Shown: piece after piece, positions 45,162 through 55,068 of the stretch
Layout: each line of letters opens with the position of its first letter
Position numbering within the stretch: position 1 is the first letter of the stretch
Source: Thermohalobaculum sp963700775
GTDB lineage: Bacteria; Pseudomonadota; Alphaproteobacteria; Rhodobacterales; Rhodobacteraceae
Length of the DNA stretch: 64,000 bases
Direction: 5' to 3'
Assembly (NCBI GenBank): GCA_963700775.1
Contig: CAVOYU010000012.1
Coordinates: forward strand, 124,001 to 188,000
Notes under the pieces: generated by a model
The model's input: only the letters and a program-made list of their open reading frames with translations
The model's database searches: none
What the model was told of the DNA's origin: nothing
Position numbers and translations under genes: made by a program

Positions 45162-46193
45162 TCAGAACCGGATCTTCAGCTGAACCGCCCCGATGGCCTG
45201 GCCTTCCGGCTGGTCCCGGAACTCCCTGCCGAGCCAGTTGACCGAGAAGCCGATCCCGACGGTGCCGTATTCGAGCAGGATCCCGGCGCGGGCGCGGGCG
45301 GTCAGGGTCTGCCGCTCGACGCTCGGCCCGTCGCCGGCGAAGCCGCCGTCGAGAAAGGCGTCCGAGGCGACGAGCCCCAGGTCACCGCCCGCCCAGAGAG
45401 TCCAGTTGAGGCCGCCTCGGTGCATGGACTCCCCCGCCATCACCGCCCCGGTCGCCGGGTCCGAGCCCCATGTTCGGCCTTCGAGGGCAGAACCGACCAG
45501 CAGATCCGCCCCGGCGCGCAGGCTGTTCTCGCGCATCCCGAGGGAGGTCTGCACGAAGGGCGCCAGCTCGAGGTCGCGGGCGAACTCGCCGCGGTGGAGG
45601 CGCCAGGTCCGGCGGCCCTCGAGATTGGCGAGGAACTCGCCGTCGATGGTGTTCGACGGGTCGCTCATGCCGCCCCCGGCGCCGGTCATCCCATGCACCG
45701 CGCCCTGGATGTCGAACAGCGGCAGGGGGTCGCCCTGCCAGCCGAGCTCGAGGCCGGCGCGGTCCTCGACCTGCAGACCGAGGCCGGGCGCGACCGGGCG
45801 CGGCCGCGCGATGCTGAGCAGATAGAGCCCCGCCGCCGCATACTGGGCATAGGGCCGGTCGTGCGGATCGGCGGCGGTGGCCGAGGTGTCGTCCGGTGTC
45901 ATCACCAGCCCGCGCAGGTTCAGCTCGAGCGCGGAAGCTCGGTCGGCGAACCAGCTCTCGTCGCCGAAGCGGCGCTCGGGGAAAATGTAGGACTGGGTCA
46001 GGCCGCCGCTCTTCCAGCGGTCCCTGCCGTCGCCGAGCCGGTCGTTCCAGAACAGGCCCTGGGTCTCGATCCCGCTCCGGGCAGCGAGCCATTCCCAACC
46101 CTCGTCCAGATCTCCCGCGGCGGCGGGCGTAGCGGCGGGCGTAGCGGCGAGCGCCAGCAGGGCGGCGCCAAACAGGCGGCGGAGAGACGGCAT
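45162..46193 (-). CDS. LpxR-like lipid A deacylase (DUF2219), outer-membrane barrel
   Basis: The 343-residue protein has a signal peptide (about 1-27, PAAAG). Its beta-rich body holds the LpxR-like ND motif (GLFWNDRLGDGRD), the DRPYAQYAAAGLY block and the C-terminal phenylalanine typical of barrel proteins. LpxR removes the 3'-acyloxyacyl group of lipid A in the outer membrane of enterics. The N-terminal region has a 12-base in-frame duplication (ATPAATPA). The assignment rests on motif order; activity is unproven. Confidence 0.75.
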   Translation of the reverse strand: MPSLRRLFGAALLALAATPAATPAAAGDLDEGWEWLAARSGIETQGLFWNDRLGDGRDRWKSGGLTQSYIFPERRFGDESWFADRASALELNLRGLVMTPDDTSATAADPHDRPYAQYAAAGLYLLSIARPRPVAPGLGLQVEDRAGLELGWQGDPLPLFDIQGAVHGMTGAGGGMSDPSNTIDGEFLANLEGRRTWRLHRGEFARDLELAPFVQTSLGMRENSLRAGADLLVGSALEGRTWGSDPATGAVMAGESMHRGGLNWTLWAGGDLGLVASDAFLDGGFAGDGPSVERQTLTARARAGILLEYGTVGIGFSVNWLGREFRDQPEGQAIGAVQLKIRF

Positions 46194-46348
46194 CGTGACC
46201 CCCTTTCGGGCAGCAGGTGTCGATGCCGGGATTGGGCCCTCGCGTGGGCCGGTTTGACAGTTAACGGGGTGCTAGAAATCGGTACTCTGAAAATTGAAGA
46301 ATAAGTATTTGGAACAGTGTGTTCAGGATCGGGAATTAACCTTCCGGA

Positions 46349-47458
46349 TTAACCACTTTCCGCAGCCTCCCGCAGGGCGGGGGGAAGCGCCGCCTCCAGC
46401 AGGTCGAGCTCGTGGTGGCGGCCGGCGCTGACCCGGATGCAGCGGTCGAGGGGCGCGATGCCGGGCATGCGCACGAAGATGTCGCGCTTCAGGAGGCCTG
46501 CCAGCACCCGCCGGGCGAAGGCGCCGTCGCGGCCGCAGTCGATGGCGACGAAGTTGGTGGCCGAGGGCAGGGTCCGGAGCCCGTTCGCCACCGCGATGTC
46601 GTGGATGCGCATCCGGGCCGCCATCACCGCCGCCTGCACCGAGGCGAGATGCGCCTCGTCGCCGAGCGCCGCGAGCGCTGCCGCCTGGGCCATCCGGGTG
46701 ACGCCGAAGTGGTTGCGGATGCGGTCGAAGGCCGCCGCCGTCTCGGGCGCGCAGACGGCGTAGCCGATGCGCAGCCCCGCCATGCCGTAGGCCTTCGAGA
46801 AGGTGCGGAACCGGATCACCCGCTTGTCGGCCGCGTCCCAGGCCGGCGCGCAGTCGCCGGGCGCGAACTCGACATACGCCTCGTCGAGGCACAGCAGGCA
46901 GCCCTCGGGCATGGCGTCGATCATGCGCGAGATGCGCTCGGCCCCGTGCCAGCTTCCCATCGGGTTGTCCGGATTGGCGATATAGATCAGCCGGGCGCCG
47001 CTGTCCCAGGCCGTCTCGACCAGCGCCTCCGGGTCCTCGGCGTCGTCGCGGTAGGGCACGGTGACGAGTTCGCCGCCGAAGCCGGCGACGTGGTAGTTGA
47101 AGGTCGGATAGGCGCCGGCCGACGTCACCACCTTGCGGCCGGGCTCGACGAACAGACGCACCGTGTAGCCCAGCAGCCCGTCGATCCCCTCGCCGATCAC
47201 GATGCTCTCGGGCGGCACCCGGTGGTGGGCGGCCAGCGCCATTCGCAGGTCGTGGTTGTTGGGGTCGCAGTACATCCACATGTCCGGCGCCGCGCGGCGC
47301 ATTGCCTCGACGGCCAGGGGCGAGGGGCCGAACACGCTCTCGTTGGCGCCGATCCGGGCGGCGAAGGGGCGGCCGCGGTCGCGCTCCTGCTTTTCCGGCC
47401 CGACGAAGGGCACGGTGGCCGGGAGACCGGCGACGAGGGTGGCGAGCGGCGCTGTCAT
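46349..47458 (-). CDS. PLP-dependent class I/II aminotransferase (histidinol-phosphate type)
   Basis: The 369-residue fold-type I aminotransferase has IGANESVFGPSP, NPDNPMGSW, LDEAYVEFA, the PLP-lysine block RTFSKAYGMAGLRIGY and the C-terminal arginine region RCIRVSAG. It resembles HisC-like enzymes. A catabolic or amino-acid-biosynthetic role cannot be decided, since no histidine genes adjoin it. Confidence 0.88.
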   Translation of the reverse strand: MTAPLATLVAGLPATVPFVGPEKQERDRGRPFAARIGANESVFGPSPLAVEAMRRAAPDMWMYCDPNNHDLRMALAAHHRVPPESIVIGEGIDGLLGYTVRLFVEPGRKVVTSAGAYPTFNYHVAGFGGELVTVPYRDDAEDPEALVETAWDSGARLIYIANPDNPMGSWHGAERISRMIDAMPEGCLLCLDEAYVEFAPGDCAPAWDAADKRVIRFRTFSKAYGMAGLRIGYAVCAPETAAAFDRIRNHFGVTRMAQAAALAALGDEAHLASVQAAVMAARMRIHDIAVANGLRTLPSATNFVAIDCGRDGAFARRVLAGLLKRDIFVRMPGIAPLDRCIRVSAGRHHELDLLEAALPPALREAAESG

Positions 47459-47495
47459 GGGCGCAAGCTACCGCCCCGCGCGCGGCCCGCAAGTG

Positions 47496-48641
47496 CTATT
47501 TCGCCGGAGCGATGCGGAACAGGGCGCCCTGGTCCTCGTCGGTCACGAACCAGATCGCCCCGTCCGGCCCCTCGCGCACGTCGCGGATGCGGCCGTAGAT
47601 GTCTTCGAACAGCCGCTCCTCGCCGGTGACGGCGTCGCCGTCGCGGTCGAGCCGGCTGATCAGCCGGGACTTCAGCGCGCCGACGAAGAAGTCGCCCTTC
47701 CACTCCGGCCACAGCCGGCCCGAATAGATGGCGAGGCCGGACGGGGCGATCGAGGGGTCCCAGTAGTGGACCGGCTGCTCCATTCCCGCCTTCTCGGTGC
47801 CCTCGCCGATCTTCGCGCCGAGATAGGTCGTGCCGTAGGAGATCACCGGCCAGCCGTAGTTCTTCCCGGACTCCGGGTGGTTGAGCTCGTCGCCGCCCTT
47901 GGCACCGTGCTCGACGGTCCAGAGCGCTCCGGTCTCCGGGTCGAGTGCGGCACCCTGGATGTTGCGGTGGCCGGTCGACCAGAGCTCCGGCAGGGCGATG
48001 CCGCCGATATTGAGCCCGTCGCGCGGGATCGAGCCGTCGCGCTGAACCCGGACGACCTTGCCGAGGTGGTTGCGCAGGCCCTGCGCATGGATGGCGAGGG
48101 TGCGCTCGCCGAGGGCGACCCACAGCGTCCCGTCCGGCGCCTCGACGATTCGCGAGCCGTAATGGTTGGTGGAGTCGACGGCCGGCTGCTGCCGGAAGAT
48201 CACGCGCAGGTCCTCCAGGCTCCGCCCGTCCGCGGCGAGGCGCACCGCGGCGGCGGCGGTGCGGCTCGCGCCGGGCTCGGGCTCGGAGTAGGTGAGAAAG
48301 ATCTCCCGCGTCTCGGCGAAATCCCGCGCGGCCACCACATCAAGCAGGCCGCCCTGGCCTTCGGCGCGCACCCCGGGAACCCCGGCCACCTCGTGCCGTG
48401 CGCCGTCGGCGGCGATCCGCCACAGCTTGCCGCCGCGCTCGGTCACCAGCATGGCGCCGTCGGGCAGGAACGCCACGGCCCAGGGATGGGAGAACGGGCC
48501 GGCCATGCGCTCGATCGCGACCCTGCCGGCGGAGGTGTCGAACTCGCGGAGTTCCGGCGCCGGGCGTGGCGCGGTCAGGGCGAGATAGATTGCCATGCCG
48601 GTGATGGCGGCAAGCACGGCATAGAGGGCATAGCGGACCAC
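47496..48641 (-). CDS. PQQ-dependent sugar dehydrogenase (glucose/sorbosone type)
   Basis: The 381-residue protein has an N-terminal membrane anchor (about 5-21) and a six-bladed propeller with FSHPWAVAFLPDGAMLVTER, NHYGSRIVEAPDG, HRNIQGAALDPETG, HGAKGGDELN and NYGWPVISYG. These match the Yli/soluble aldose dehydrogenases, which oxidise sugars in the periplasm using PQQ. The start is GTG with GGAGG upstream. No PQQ biosynthesis genes are in the window. Confidence 0.9.
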   Translation of the reverse strand: MVRYALYAVLAAITGMAIYLALTAPRPAPELREFDTSAGRVAIERMAGPFSHPWAVAFLPDGAMLVTERGGKLWRIAADGARHEVAGVPGVRAEGQGGLLDVVAARDFAETREIFLTYSEPEPGASRTAAAAVRLAADGRSLEDLRVIFRQQPAVDSTNHYGSRIVEAPDGTLWVALGERTLAIHAQGLRNHLGKVVRVQRDGSIPRDGLNIGGIALPELWSTGHRNIQGAALDPETGALWTVEHGAKGGDELNHPESGKNYGWPVISYGTTYLGAKIGEGTEKAGMEQPVHYWDPSIAPSGLAIYSGRLWPEWKGDFFVGALKSRLISRLDRDGDAVTGEERLFEDIYGRIRDVREGPDGAIWFVTDEDQGALFRIAPAK

Positions 48642-48733
48642 GGGACCGACCTCCGTTTCGCCTCAGTGTCGGGCAGGATCCGGCCTCGGGCAAGTCCGGC
48701 GCGATCCTCGGCCGGCCGGTGGCGGGACGGCGC

Positions 48734-49741
48734 CTATTCCTGCATCAGGCGCGCCGCGTCGAGGGCGAAATAGGTCAGGACCCCGGCGCAGCCGGCGCGC
48801 TTGAAGGCCATCAGCGCCTCGATCACGCCCTTGTCCGCGTCGATCCAGCCGCGCTCCATGGCGCCCTTCAGCATCGCATACTCGCCCGAGACCTGATAGG
48901 CGAAGGTCGGCACCCGGAACTCGTCCGCCACCCGGCGGCAGATGTCGAGATAGGGCATGCCCGGTTTCACCATCACCATGTCGGCGCCCTCGGCGAGATC
49001 GGCGGCGACCTCGCGCAGGGCCTCGTCGGTGTTGGCGGGGTCCATCTGGTAGGTCTTCTTGTCGCCCTTCAACGCCCCGCCGGAGCCGACCGCGTCACGG
49101 AACGGCCCGTAGAAGACCGAGGCGTACTTGGCTGCGTAGGACATGATGGTCACGTTCTGGAAGTCGTGCTCCTCCAGCGCGCGGCGGATCACGCCGATGC
49201 GACCGTCCATCATGTCTGAGGGGCCGAGGATGTCGCAGCCCGCCTCGGCCTGGGCCAGCGCCTGTTTCTCGAGCGCCAGCAGGGTCTCGTCGTTGACGAT
49301 CTCGAAGCCGTCACCGGCCGCCCGGACGATGCCGTCATGGCCGTCGGAGTTGTAGGGATCCAGCGCCACGTCCAGCATCACCCCGATCCCCGGCACGCTC
49401 GCCTTCACCGCGCGGGTGGCGCGGCAGACCAGGTTTTCCGGGTTCCACGCCTCCTCGGCGCCGGGGGTCTTCAGCGCCGGGTCGGTATAGGGGAAGATGG
49501 CGATGGCGGGGATCCCGAGGTCGCGGGCCTCGGCCGCCTTGCCGACGAGGCGGTCGACCGAGAGCCGGTCGACGCCGGGCATCGAGTCCACCGGCTCGGC
49601 CCGGTCCTCGCCGTCGACCACGAAGCAGGGCCAGATCAGGTCGGCGGGCGTCAGCACGGTCTCGGCGACCATGGCGCGGACCCAGGGCGCCTGGCGCAGG
49701 CGGCGCGGGCGGCTGGCCGGAAACGGAGCCGGTTGCAGCAT
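48734..49741 (-). CDS. hemB: Delta-aminolevulinic acid dehydratase
   Basis: The 335-residue porphobilinogen synthase has RPRRLRQAPWVRAMVAET, the metal/substrate regions IGVMLDVALDPYNSDGHDG, GCDILGPSDMMDGRIG, SYAAKYASVFYGPFRD and the Schiff-base lysine in MVMVKPGMPYLD. It joins two 5-aminolevulinates in heme biosynthesis. The metal site has no cysteine triad (LDVALDP), the magnesium-type variant seen in many alphaproteobacteria. It is divergent from the CoA hydrolase gene. Confidence 0.96.
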   Translation of the reverse strand: MLQPAPFPASRPRRLRQAPWVRAMVAETVLTPADLIWPCFVVDGEDRAEPVDSMPGVDRLSVDRLVGKAAEARDLGIPAIAIFPYTDPALKTPGAEEAWNPENLVCRATRAVKASVPGIGVMLDVALDPYNSDGHDGIVRAAGDGFEIVNDETLLALEKQALAQAEAGCDILGPSDMMDGRIGVIRRALEEHDFQNVTIMSYAAKYASVFYGPFRDAVGSGGALKGDKKTYQMDPANTDEALREVAADLAEGADMVMVKPGMPYLDICRRVADEFRVPTFAYQVSGEYAMLKGAMERGWIDADKGVIEALMAFKRAGCAGVLTYFALDAARLMQE

Positions 49742-49819
49742 GGGCGGCGTTCCTCGTATGACTGCGGCGCGCAATTCGGAGCGCAAACTCGCATGAGGGA
49801 TCGGGCAGGGGCAAGGGGC

Positions 49820-50875
49820 ATGGACGAGGCGGAGATCCTGTTCGAGCGGCAGGGCGGGCTGGGGCTGATCACCCTCAACCGGCCGAAGGCGCTGAACGCG
49901 CTGACCCACGGGATGGCCCTCGGCCTCGAGCGCCAGCTCGACGCCTGGCGCGACGATCCGGCGGTTGCGGCGGTGGCGATCCGCGGCGCCGGCGACCGGG
50001 CCTTCTGCGCCGGGGGCGACATCCGGGCGCTCTACGAGGCCGGGCGGCCCGGCGGCGAGCGCGGGCGCAACATCTTCGGCTTCTACGCCGACGAGTACCG
50101 CCTGAACGCGAAGATCAAGCGCTATCCCAAGCCCTACATCTCGCTGATGGACGGCATCGTCATGGGCGGAGGGGTCGGGGTCTCGGTCCACGGCGCGCTC
50201 AGGGTCGCGACCGAGCGCACCGTCTTCGCCATGCCCGAGACCGGGATCGGGCTCTTTCCCGATGTGGGCGGCACGTGGTTCCTGCCCCGGCTGCCGGGCC
50301 GGATCGGCATGTGGCTGGGCCTGACCGGCAGCCGCCTCAAGGGCGAGGACACGGTTCGGGCGGGAATCTGCGACTGCCATGTCGGCGCGGACGGGGTCGA
50401 CCGGCTGATCGACTTCATGGCCGAAGCCGACTGGAGCGCCGGCGATCTGCGCGCGGTGCTGGCGCGGGCGGGCATCGCCTGGAAGGTGCCGGGGGACCTG
50501 CCGCACCTGCCGGACATCCACTACCTGTTTTCCTTCGGCAGCATCGAGCTGACCCTGAAGATGCTGGGCGACGCGCGCTCGGCCTGGGCGACCCGGCAGC
50601 ACGACACCATCCGGACCAAGTCGCCCACCTGCACCCGCATCGCCTTCCGGCAGATCTCGACCGGGGCCGACCTCTCGTTCGAGGACTGCATGCGGCTGGA
50701 ATACCGGCTGGCGCGGTTCTGCATGATGCAGCCGGACTTCTACGAGGGCGTCCGTGCCGCGATCATCGACAAGGACAATGCGCCGAGATGGAACCCGGCG
50801 ACGTTCGGCGAGGCGAACGACGCCTATGTGGCGCCCGCATTCGAGCCGATCGGCGAGGAGGAGCTGAGGCTCTGA
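49820..50875 (+). CDS. 3-hydroxyisobutyryl-CoA hydrolase family protein
   Basis: The 351-residue crotonase-fold protein has GGDIRALYE, MDGIVMGGGVGVSVHG, MPETGIGLFPDVGGTWFLPRLPG and a C-terminal ECH_2 extension (MRLEYRLARFCM, GVRAAIIDKD) that marks HIBYL-CoA hydrolases rather than enoyl-CoA hydratases. The enzyme acts in valine breakdown. ATG 49820 has AAGGGG just upstream; an alternative ATG lies at 49793. mfd follows about 50 bases later on the same strand. Confidence 0.9.
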   Translation: MDEAEILFERQGGLGLITLNRPKALNALTHGMALGLERQLDAWRDDPAVAAVAIRGAGDRAFCAGGDIRALYEAGRPGGERGRNIFGFYADEYRLNAKIKRYPKPYISLMDGIVMGGGVGVSVHGALRVATERTVFAMPETGIGLFPDVGGTWFLPRLPGRIGMWLGLTGSRLKGEDTVRAGICDCHVGADGVDRLIDFMAEADWSAGDLRAVLARAGIAWKVPGDLPHLPDIHYLFSFGSIELTLKMLGDARSAWATRQHDTIRTKSPTCTRIAFRQISTGADLSFEDCMRLEYRLARFCMMQPDFYEGVRAAIIDKDNAPRWNPATFGEANDAYVAPAFEPIGEEELRL

Positions 50876-50926
50876 ACCGAGCCTTGGCCCTTGCGGGCGT
50901 TACCCGGTCACGCTACCTCGGCGGCC

Positions 50927-53900
50927 ATGGATTCGTCCAAGGGAACGTCCGCGGAAATCGCCCCGGGCGCCGTCACTGTTGGCGGCGCGCCGGAGGGCTA
51001 TGACGCCAAGCTGGTCGCCGAGCTGGCCGCGCGCGCCGCGGGGCCGGTGATCCACGTCGCCCGCGACGACGCCCGCGCCGCGGCCATGGCCGAGTCGCTG
51101 GCGGTCTTTGCGCCCGCGCTGCCGGTGCTGACCTTCCCGGCCTGGGATTGCCTGCCCTATGACCGGGTCTCGCCGAATCCGGAGATCGCCGCGGCGCGGA
51201 TGGCGACGCTCGCCGGGCTGGCGCATGGCTTCGACCGGCCCTCGGTGGTGCTGACGACGCTCGGCGCCGCGACCCAGCGGGTGCCGGCCCGCGAGGTGGT
51301 GGCTGCGGCGAGCTTCGCGGCCGATGCCGGGCGGCCGGTCGATGTGGACGGGCTGGTGGCCTGGCTCTCGCGCATGGGCTTCAACCGCGCCTCGACGGTG
51401 ATCGAGCCCGGCGACTTCGCGGTCCGGGGCGGCATCATCGACATCTTCCCGCCGGGGCAGGCGACGCCGGTCAGGCTCGACTTCTTCGGCGACATGCTGG
51501 AGAGCGCGCGGCGCTTCGACCCCGAGACCCAGCGCACGGTCGAGAACGTGGCCCGCGTCGAGCTGGCGCCCGCCTCGGAGGTGATCCTCGACGAGGCGGC
51601 GATCGCCCGGTTCCGCACCCGCTACCGCGAGGTCTTCGGTGCGGCGCGGCTCGACGACCCGCTCTATGCCGCGGTCTCGGAGGGTCGCAAGCATCAGGGC
51701 ATGGAGCACTGGGTGCCGCTGTTCCACGAGCGGATGGAGACGCTGTTCGATTACCTTCCGGGCGCACCGGTGACGCTTGAGCACCAGGTGGCCGAGGCCT
51801 GCGCGGCCCGGCTCGAGATGGTGCGCGATCATTACGAGGCGCGGCGCGAGGCGGCCGAGGCGCCCGCGAAGGGTGACGTGCCCTACCGGCCCTGCCCGCC
51901 GGAGCTGCTGTATCTGACCGGCGACGACTGGCAGACGGCGCTGGCGGCGCGGCCGAGCCGCAGCTTCTCGCCGAACCGGCTGCCGCTGGGGCCGGGGGTG
52001 ATCGACGCCGGGGGGCGGATCGGGCGCTCCTTCGCCCAGGAGCGTCAGCAGGAAGGGGTCAATCTCTTCGAAGCGCTGGCCGAACACGCGAAGGCGCGCG
52101 CGGCCGACGGGCCGGTGGTGATCGCCTCCTATTCGGAGGGCGCGCGCGAGCGGTTGGCGGCGCTGCTGGCCGACAACGGGCTTGAGGGCGCACGCGAGGT
52201 CGCGGGCTGGCGCGACGTGAAGCCGGGTGTGAACCTGATCGTCTGGGGGCTGGAGCAGGGCTTCGCTTTCGAGGGCTTCACCGTCATCTCCGAGCAGGAC
52301 GTGCTGGGCGACCGGCTGGTGCGCCGGGCGCGGCGGAGCCGGAGGGCCGAGAACTTCCTGACCGAGCACCAGTCGCTGACGCCGGGCGACCTCGTGGTGC
52401 ATCTCGACCACGGGGTCGGGCGCTATCTCGGGCTGGAGACCATCACCGCCGCCGGGGCGCCGCATGAATGCCTGGCGCTGGAGTATCACGGCGGATCGAA
52501 GCTCTATCTGCCGGTCGAGAACGTCGAGCTTTTGAGCCGCTACGGGCAGGAGACGGGCGAGCTCGACCGGCTGGGCGGCGGGGCGTGGCAGGCCAAGAAG
52601 GCGAAGCTCAAGACCCGCATCCGCGACATGGCCGAGCGGCTGATCAAGGTTGCCGCCGAGCGGGCGCTGCGCAAGGCCGAGGTGCTGGAGCCCGACGCCG
52701 GGGCCTATTCGCGTTTCGCCGCCCGCTTCCCCTACCAGGAGACCGACGACCAGCTCGCCGCGATCGAGGACGTGCTGAAGGATATGGCCTCGGGCCGGCC
52801 GATGGACCGGCTGATCTGCGGCGATGTGGGCTTCGGCAAGACCGAGGTGGCGTTGCGGGCGGCCTTCGTGGCGGCCAGCGCCGGGATGCAGGTGGCGCTG
52901 ATCGCGCCGACGACGCTGCTCGCCCGCCAGCACACCAAGGAGTTCCGCGACCGCTTCCAGGGCACGGGCCTGAAGGTGCGCCAGCTGTCGCGCTTCGTCC
53001 CGGCCGCCGAGGCGGCGGAGACCCGGAAGGGGCTCGAGGACGGCTCGGTCCCGGTCGTCATCGGCACGCATGCGCTGCTGGGGAAGGGCATCAAGTTCTG
53101 CCATCTGGGCCTGATGATCATCGACGAGGAGCAGCATTTCGGGGTCGCCCACAAGGAGCGGCTGAAGCAGCTCCGCGCGGACGTCCATGTGCTGACCATG
53201 ACCGCGACGCCTATCCCGCGCACGCTGCAGCTGGCAATGTCGGGGGTGCGCGAGCTCTCGATCATCGCCACCCCGCCGATCGACCGGCTGGCGGTGCGGA
53301 CCTATGTCACCCCCTTCGACCGGGTGACCCTGCGCGATGCGCTGCTGCGCGAGCACTTCCGGGGCGGCCAGAGCTTCTTCGTGGTTCCCCGCATCGCCGA
53401 CCTGCCGGACGCCGAGGCGTTCCTGAAGGACGAGGTGCCGGAGGTGACCTATGTGGTCGCCCACGGCCAGATGGCGGCGGGCGATCTCGACCAGCGGATG
53501 AACGCCTTCTACGACGGCAAGTACGATGTGCTGGTCTCGACCACGATCATCGAGTCCGGCCTCGACATCCCGACCGCCAACACGCTGGTCGTGCGTCGCG
53601 CCGACATGTTCGGCCTGGCGCAGCTCTACCAGATCCGCGGCCGGGTCGGGCGCTCGAAGATGCGGGCCTATGCCTATCTGACGACCGAGCCCGGCAAGCC
53701 GCAGACCCCCCAGGCCGAGCGGCGGCTGAAGGTGCTGGGCTCCCTCGACATGCTGGGGGCGGGGTTCACCCTGGCCTCGCACGACCTGGATATCCGGGGC
53801 GCCGGCAACCTGCTGGGCGAGGAGCAGTCGGGCCATATCCGCGAGGTCGGCTACGAGCTTTACCAGGACATGCTGGAAGAGGCGATCGCGCGGATCCGCT

Positions 53901-54397
53901 CCGGCGAGGCGGGGGTCGCGGTGGAGGGCGGCGAGACCTGGGCGCCGCAGATCAATCTGGGCGTGCCGGTGCTGATTCCGGAGGACTACGTGCCCGACCT
54001 CGACGTGCGCCTCGGGCTCTACCGCCGGCTGTCGGCGCTGGAGAGCCGGACCGAGATGGAGGGCTTCGCGGCCGAGCTGCACGACCGCTTCGGCAAGCTG
54101 CCGGGCGAGGTCGAGATGCTGCTGCGCGTGGTCAGGGTCAAGACCCTCTGCCGGCGCGCCGGGATCGCGCGGCTCGACGCCGGGCCGAAGGGCGCCACGA
54201 TCCAGTTCCGCGACGACCGCTTCGCCAACCCGGCCGGGCTGGTGGCGTTCCTGCAGGAGCAGCGGGGGCTGGCCAAGGTGAAGGACAACCGGCTGGTCAT
54301 CCGGCGCGACTGGTCGAAAGACGACGACCGGGTCAAGGGCGCGCACGGCATCGCGCAGGACCTGGCGAAGATCGCGGGGGAGGGGAAGGCGGCGTGA
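50927..54397 (+). CDS. mfd: Transcription-repair coupling factor
   Basis: The 1156-residue protein has the full Mfd order: UvrB-like N-terminal modules, the CarD/RNAP-interacting domain (GDLVVHLDHGVGRYLGLE), and the helicase motor with Walker A GDVGFGKTEVA, IIDEEQHFGV, TATPIPRT and IIESGLDIPTANT. The C-terminal TRCF domain has GYELYQDMLEEAI. It removes stalled RNA polymerase and recruits UvrA. ATG 50927 was chosen over an upstream TTG, which adds 12 unconserved residues. Confidence 0.96.
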   Translation: MDSSKGTSAEIAPGAVTVGGAPEGYDAKLVAELAARAAGPVIHVARDDARAAAMAESLAVFAPALPVLTFPAWDCLPYDRVSPNPEIAAARMATLAGLAHGFDRPSVVLTTLGAATQRVPAREVVAAASFAADAGRPVDVDGLVAWLSRMGFNRASTVIEPGDFAVRGGIIDIFPPGQATPVRLDFFGDMLESARRFDPETQRTVENVARVELAPASEVILDEAAIARFRTRYREVFGAARLDDPLYAAVSEGRKHQGMEHWVPLFHERMETLFDYLPGAPVTLEHQVAEACAARLEMVRDHYEARREAAEAPAKGDVPYRPCPPELLYLTGDDWQTALAARPSRSFSPNRLPLGPGVIDAGGRIGRSFAQERQQEGVNLFEALAEHAKARAADGPVVIASYSEGARERLAALLADNGLEGAREVAGWRDVKPGVNLIVWGLEQGFAFEGFTVISEQDVLGDRLVRRARRSRRAENFLTEHQSLTPGDLVVHLDHGVGRYLGLETITAAGAPHECLALEYHGGSKLYLPVENVELLSRYGQETGELDRLGGGAWQAKKAKLKTRIRDMAERLIKVAAERALRKAEVLEPDAGAYSRFAARFPYQETDDQLAAIEDVLKDMASGRPMDRLICGDVGFGKTEVALRAAFVAASAGMQVALIAPTTLLARQHTKEFRDRFQGTGLKVRQLSRFVPAAEAAETRKGLEDGSVPVVIGTHALLGKGIKFCHLGLMIIDEEQHFGVAHKERLKQLRADVHVLTMTATPIPRTLQLAMSGVRELSIIATPPIDRLAVRTYVTPFDRVTLRDALLREHFRGGQSFFVVPRIADLPDAEAFLKDEVPEVTYVVAHGQMAAGDLDQRMNAFYDGKYDVLVSTTIIESGLDIPTANTLVVRRADMFGLAQLYQIRGRVGRSKMRAYAYLTTEPGKPQTPQAERRLKVLGSLDMLGAGFTLASHDLDIRGAGNLLGEEQSGHIREVGYELYQDMLEEAIARIRSGEAGVAVEGGETWAPQINLGVPVLIPEDYVPDLDVRLGLYRRLSALESRTEMEGFAAELHDRFGKLPGEVEMLLRVVRVKTLCRRAGIARLDAGPKGATIQFRDDRFANPAGLVAFLQEQRGLAKVKDNRLVIRRDWSKDDDRVKGAHGIAQDLAKIAGEGKAA

Positions 54398-54512
54398 TGC
54401 CCGCCTGTGCGGGGCGGCCCGCAGGTTCCCGACACAACGGTGCGTGGCTGTGGAATTTCGCCGCGCCTTGGCTTAAATGGGCCGCGAATCGATCCACCAG
54501 CCACGGAACGCC

Positions 54513-55064
54513 ATGACCCCCCGCGCCGAGGGATATCTCTACCTGCTGGCCTTCGGCCTCTGCATCCCGCTCGCCAACTGGATGATCGGGCATGTGGGGG
54601 TCGTCTGCGTGCCGGATGGCCCCTGCCTGATCCCGGTGGCGCCGGGCCTGATGGCGCCGAGCGGGGTGCTGATCATCGGCATGGCGCTGGTGCTGCGCGA
54701 CCTGGTGCAGCGGCGGCTGGGCCTGCGCTGGGTGGTGGCGGCGATCCTGGCGGGGGCGGCGCTGTCGGGCTGGGTGGCGCCGCCGGCGCTGGTGCTGGCT
54801 TCGGCGACGGCCTTCCTGCTGTCGGAACTGGCCGACCTCTGCGTCTACACGCCGCTGCAGCGGCGGCGCCTGCTGCTGGCGGTGTTCGCCTCCAGCGTCG
54901 TCGGGCTGGTGGTCGACAGCCTCGTGTTCCTGTGGCTCGCCTTCGGCAGCCTCGAGTTCCTGGCCGGCCAGGTGGTCGGCAAGAGCTGGATGGTGCTGGC
55001 GGCGCTGCCTTTCATCGCCTGGCTGCGCCGGCGCGACCAGCGGCTGGGCGTGGCCCCGGCCTGA
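54513..55064 (+). CDS. VUT/YhhQ-family membrane protein (possible queuosine precursor transporter)
   Basis: The 183-residue protein has five or six membrane helices and the family blocks LIPVAPGLMAPSGVLIIGMAL, RDLVQRRLG and ASATAFLLSELADLCVYTPLQ. Family members carry queuosine precursors (vitamin uptake transporters). ATG 54513 starts the family-typical helix; an upstream ATG adds unconserved residues. It lies about 115 bases after mfd. Confidence 0.84.
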   Translation: MTPRAEGYLYLLAFGLCIPLANWMIGHVGVVCVPDGPCLIPVAPGLMAPSGVLIIGMALVLRDLVQRRLGLRWVVAAILAGAALSGWVAPPALVLASATAFLLSELADLCVYTPLQRRRLLLAVFASSVVGLVVDSLVFLWLAFGSLEFLAGQVVGKSWMVLAALPFIAWLRRRDQRLGVAPA

Positions 55065-55068
55065 GCCC

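Noticed and set aside
46323..47492. Alternative frame over the aminotransferase
   Set aside because: The frame 46349-47458 carries all PLP-aminotransferase motifs; the other is Arg/Pro-rich shadow.
50900..54346. 1148-codon open frame antisense to mfd
   Set aside because: Arg/Gly/His/Asp-rich composition with no motifs; it is a GC-bias shadow of mfd, which has every family motif on the other strand.
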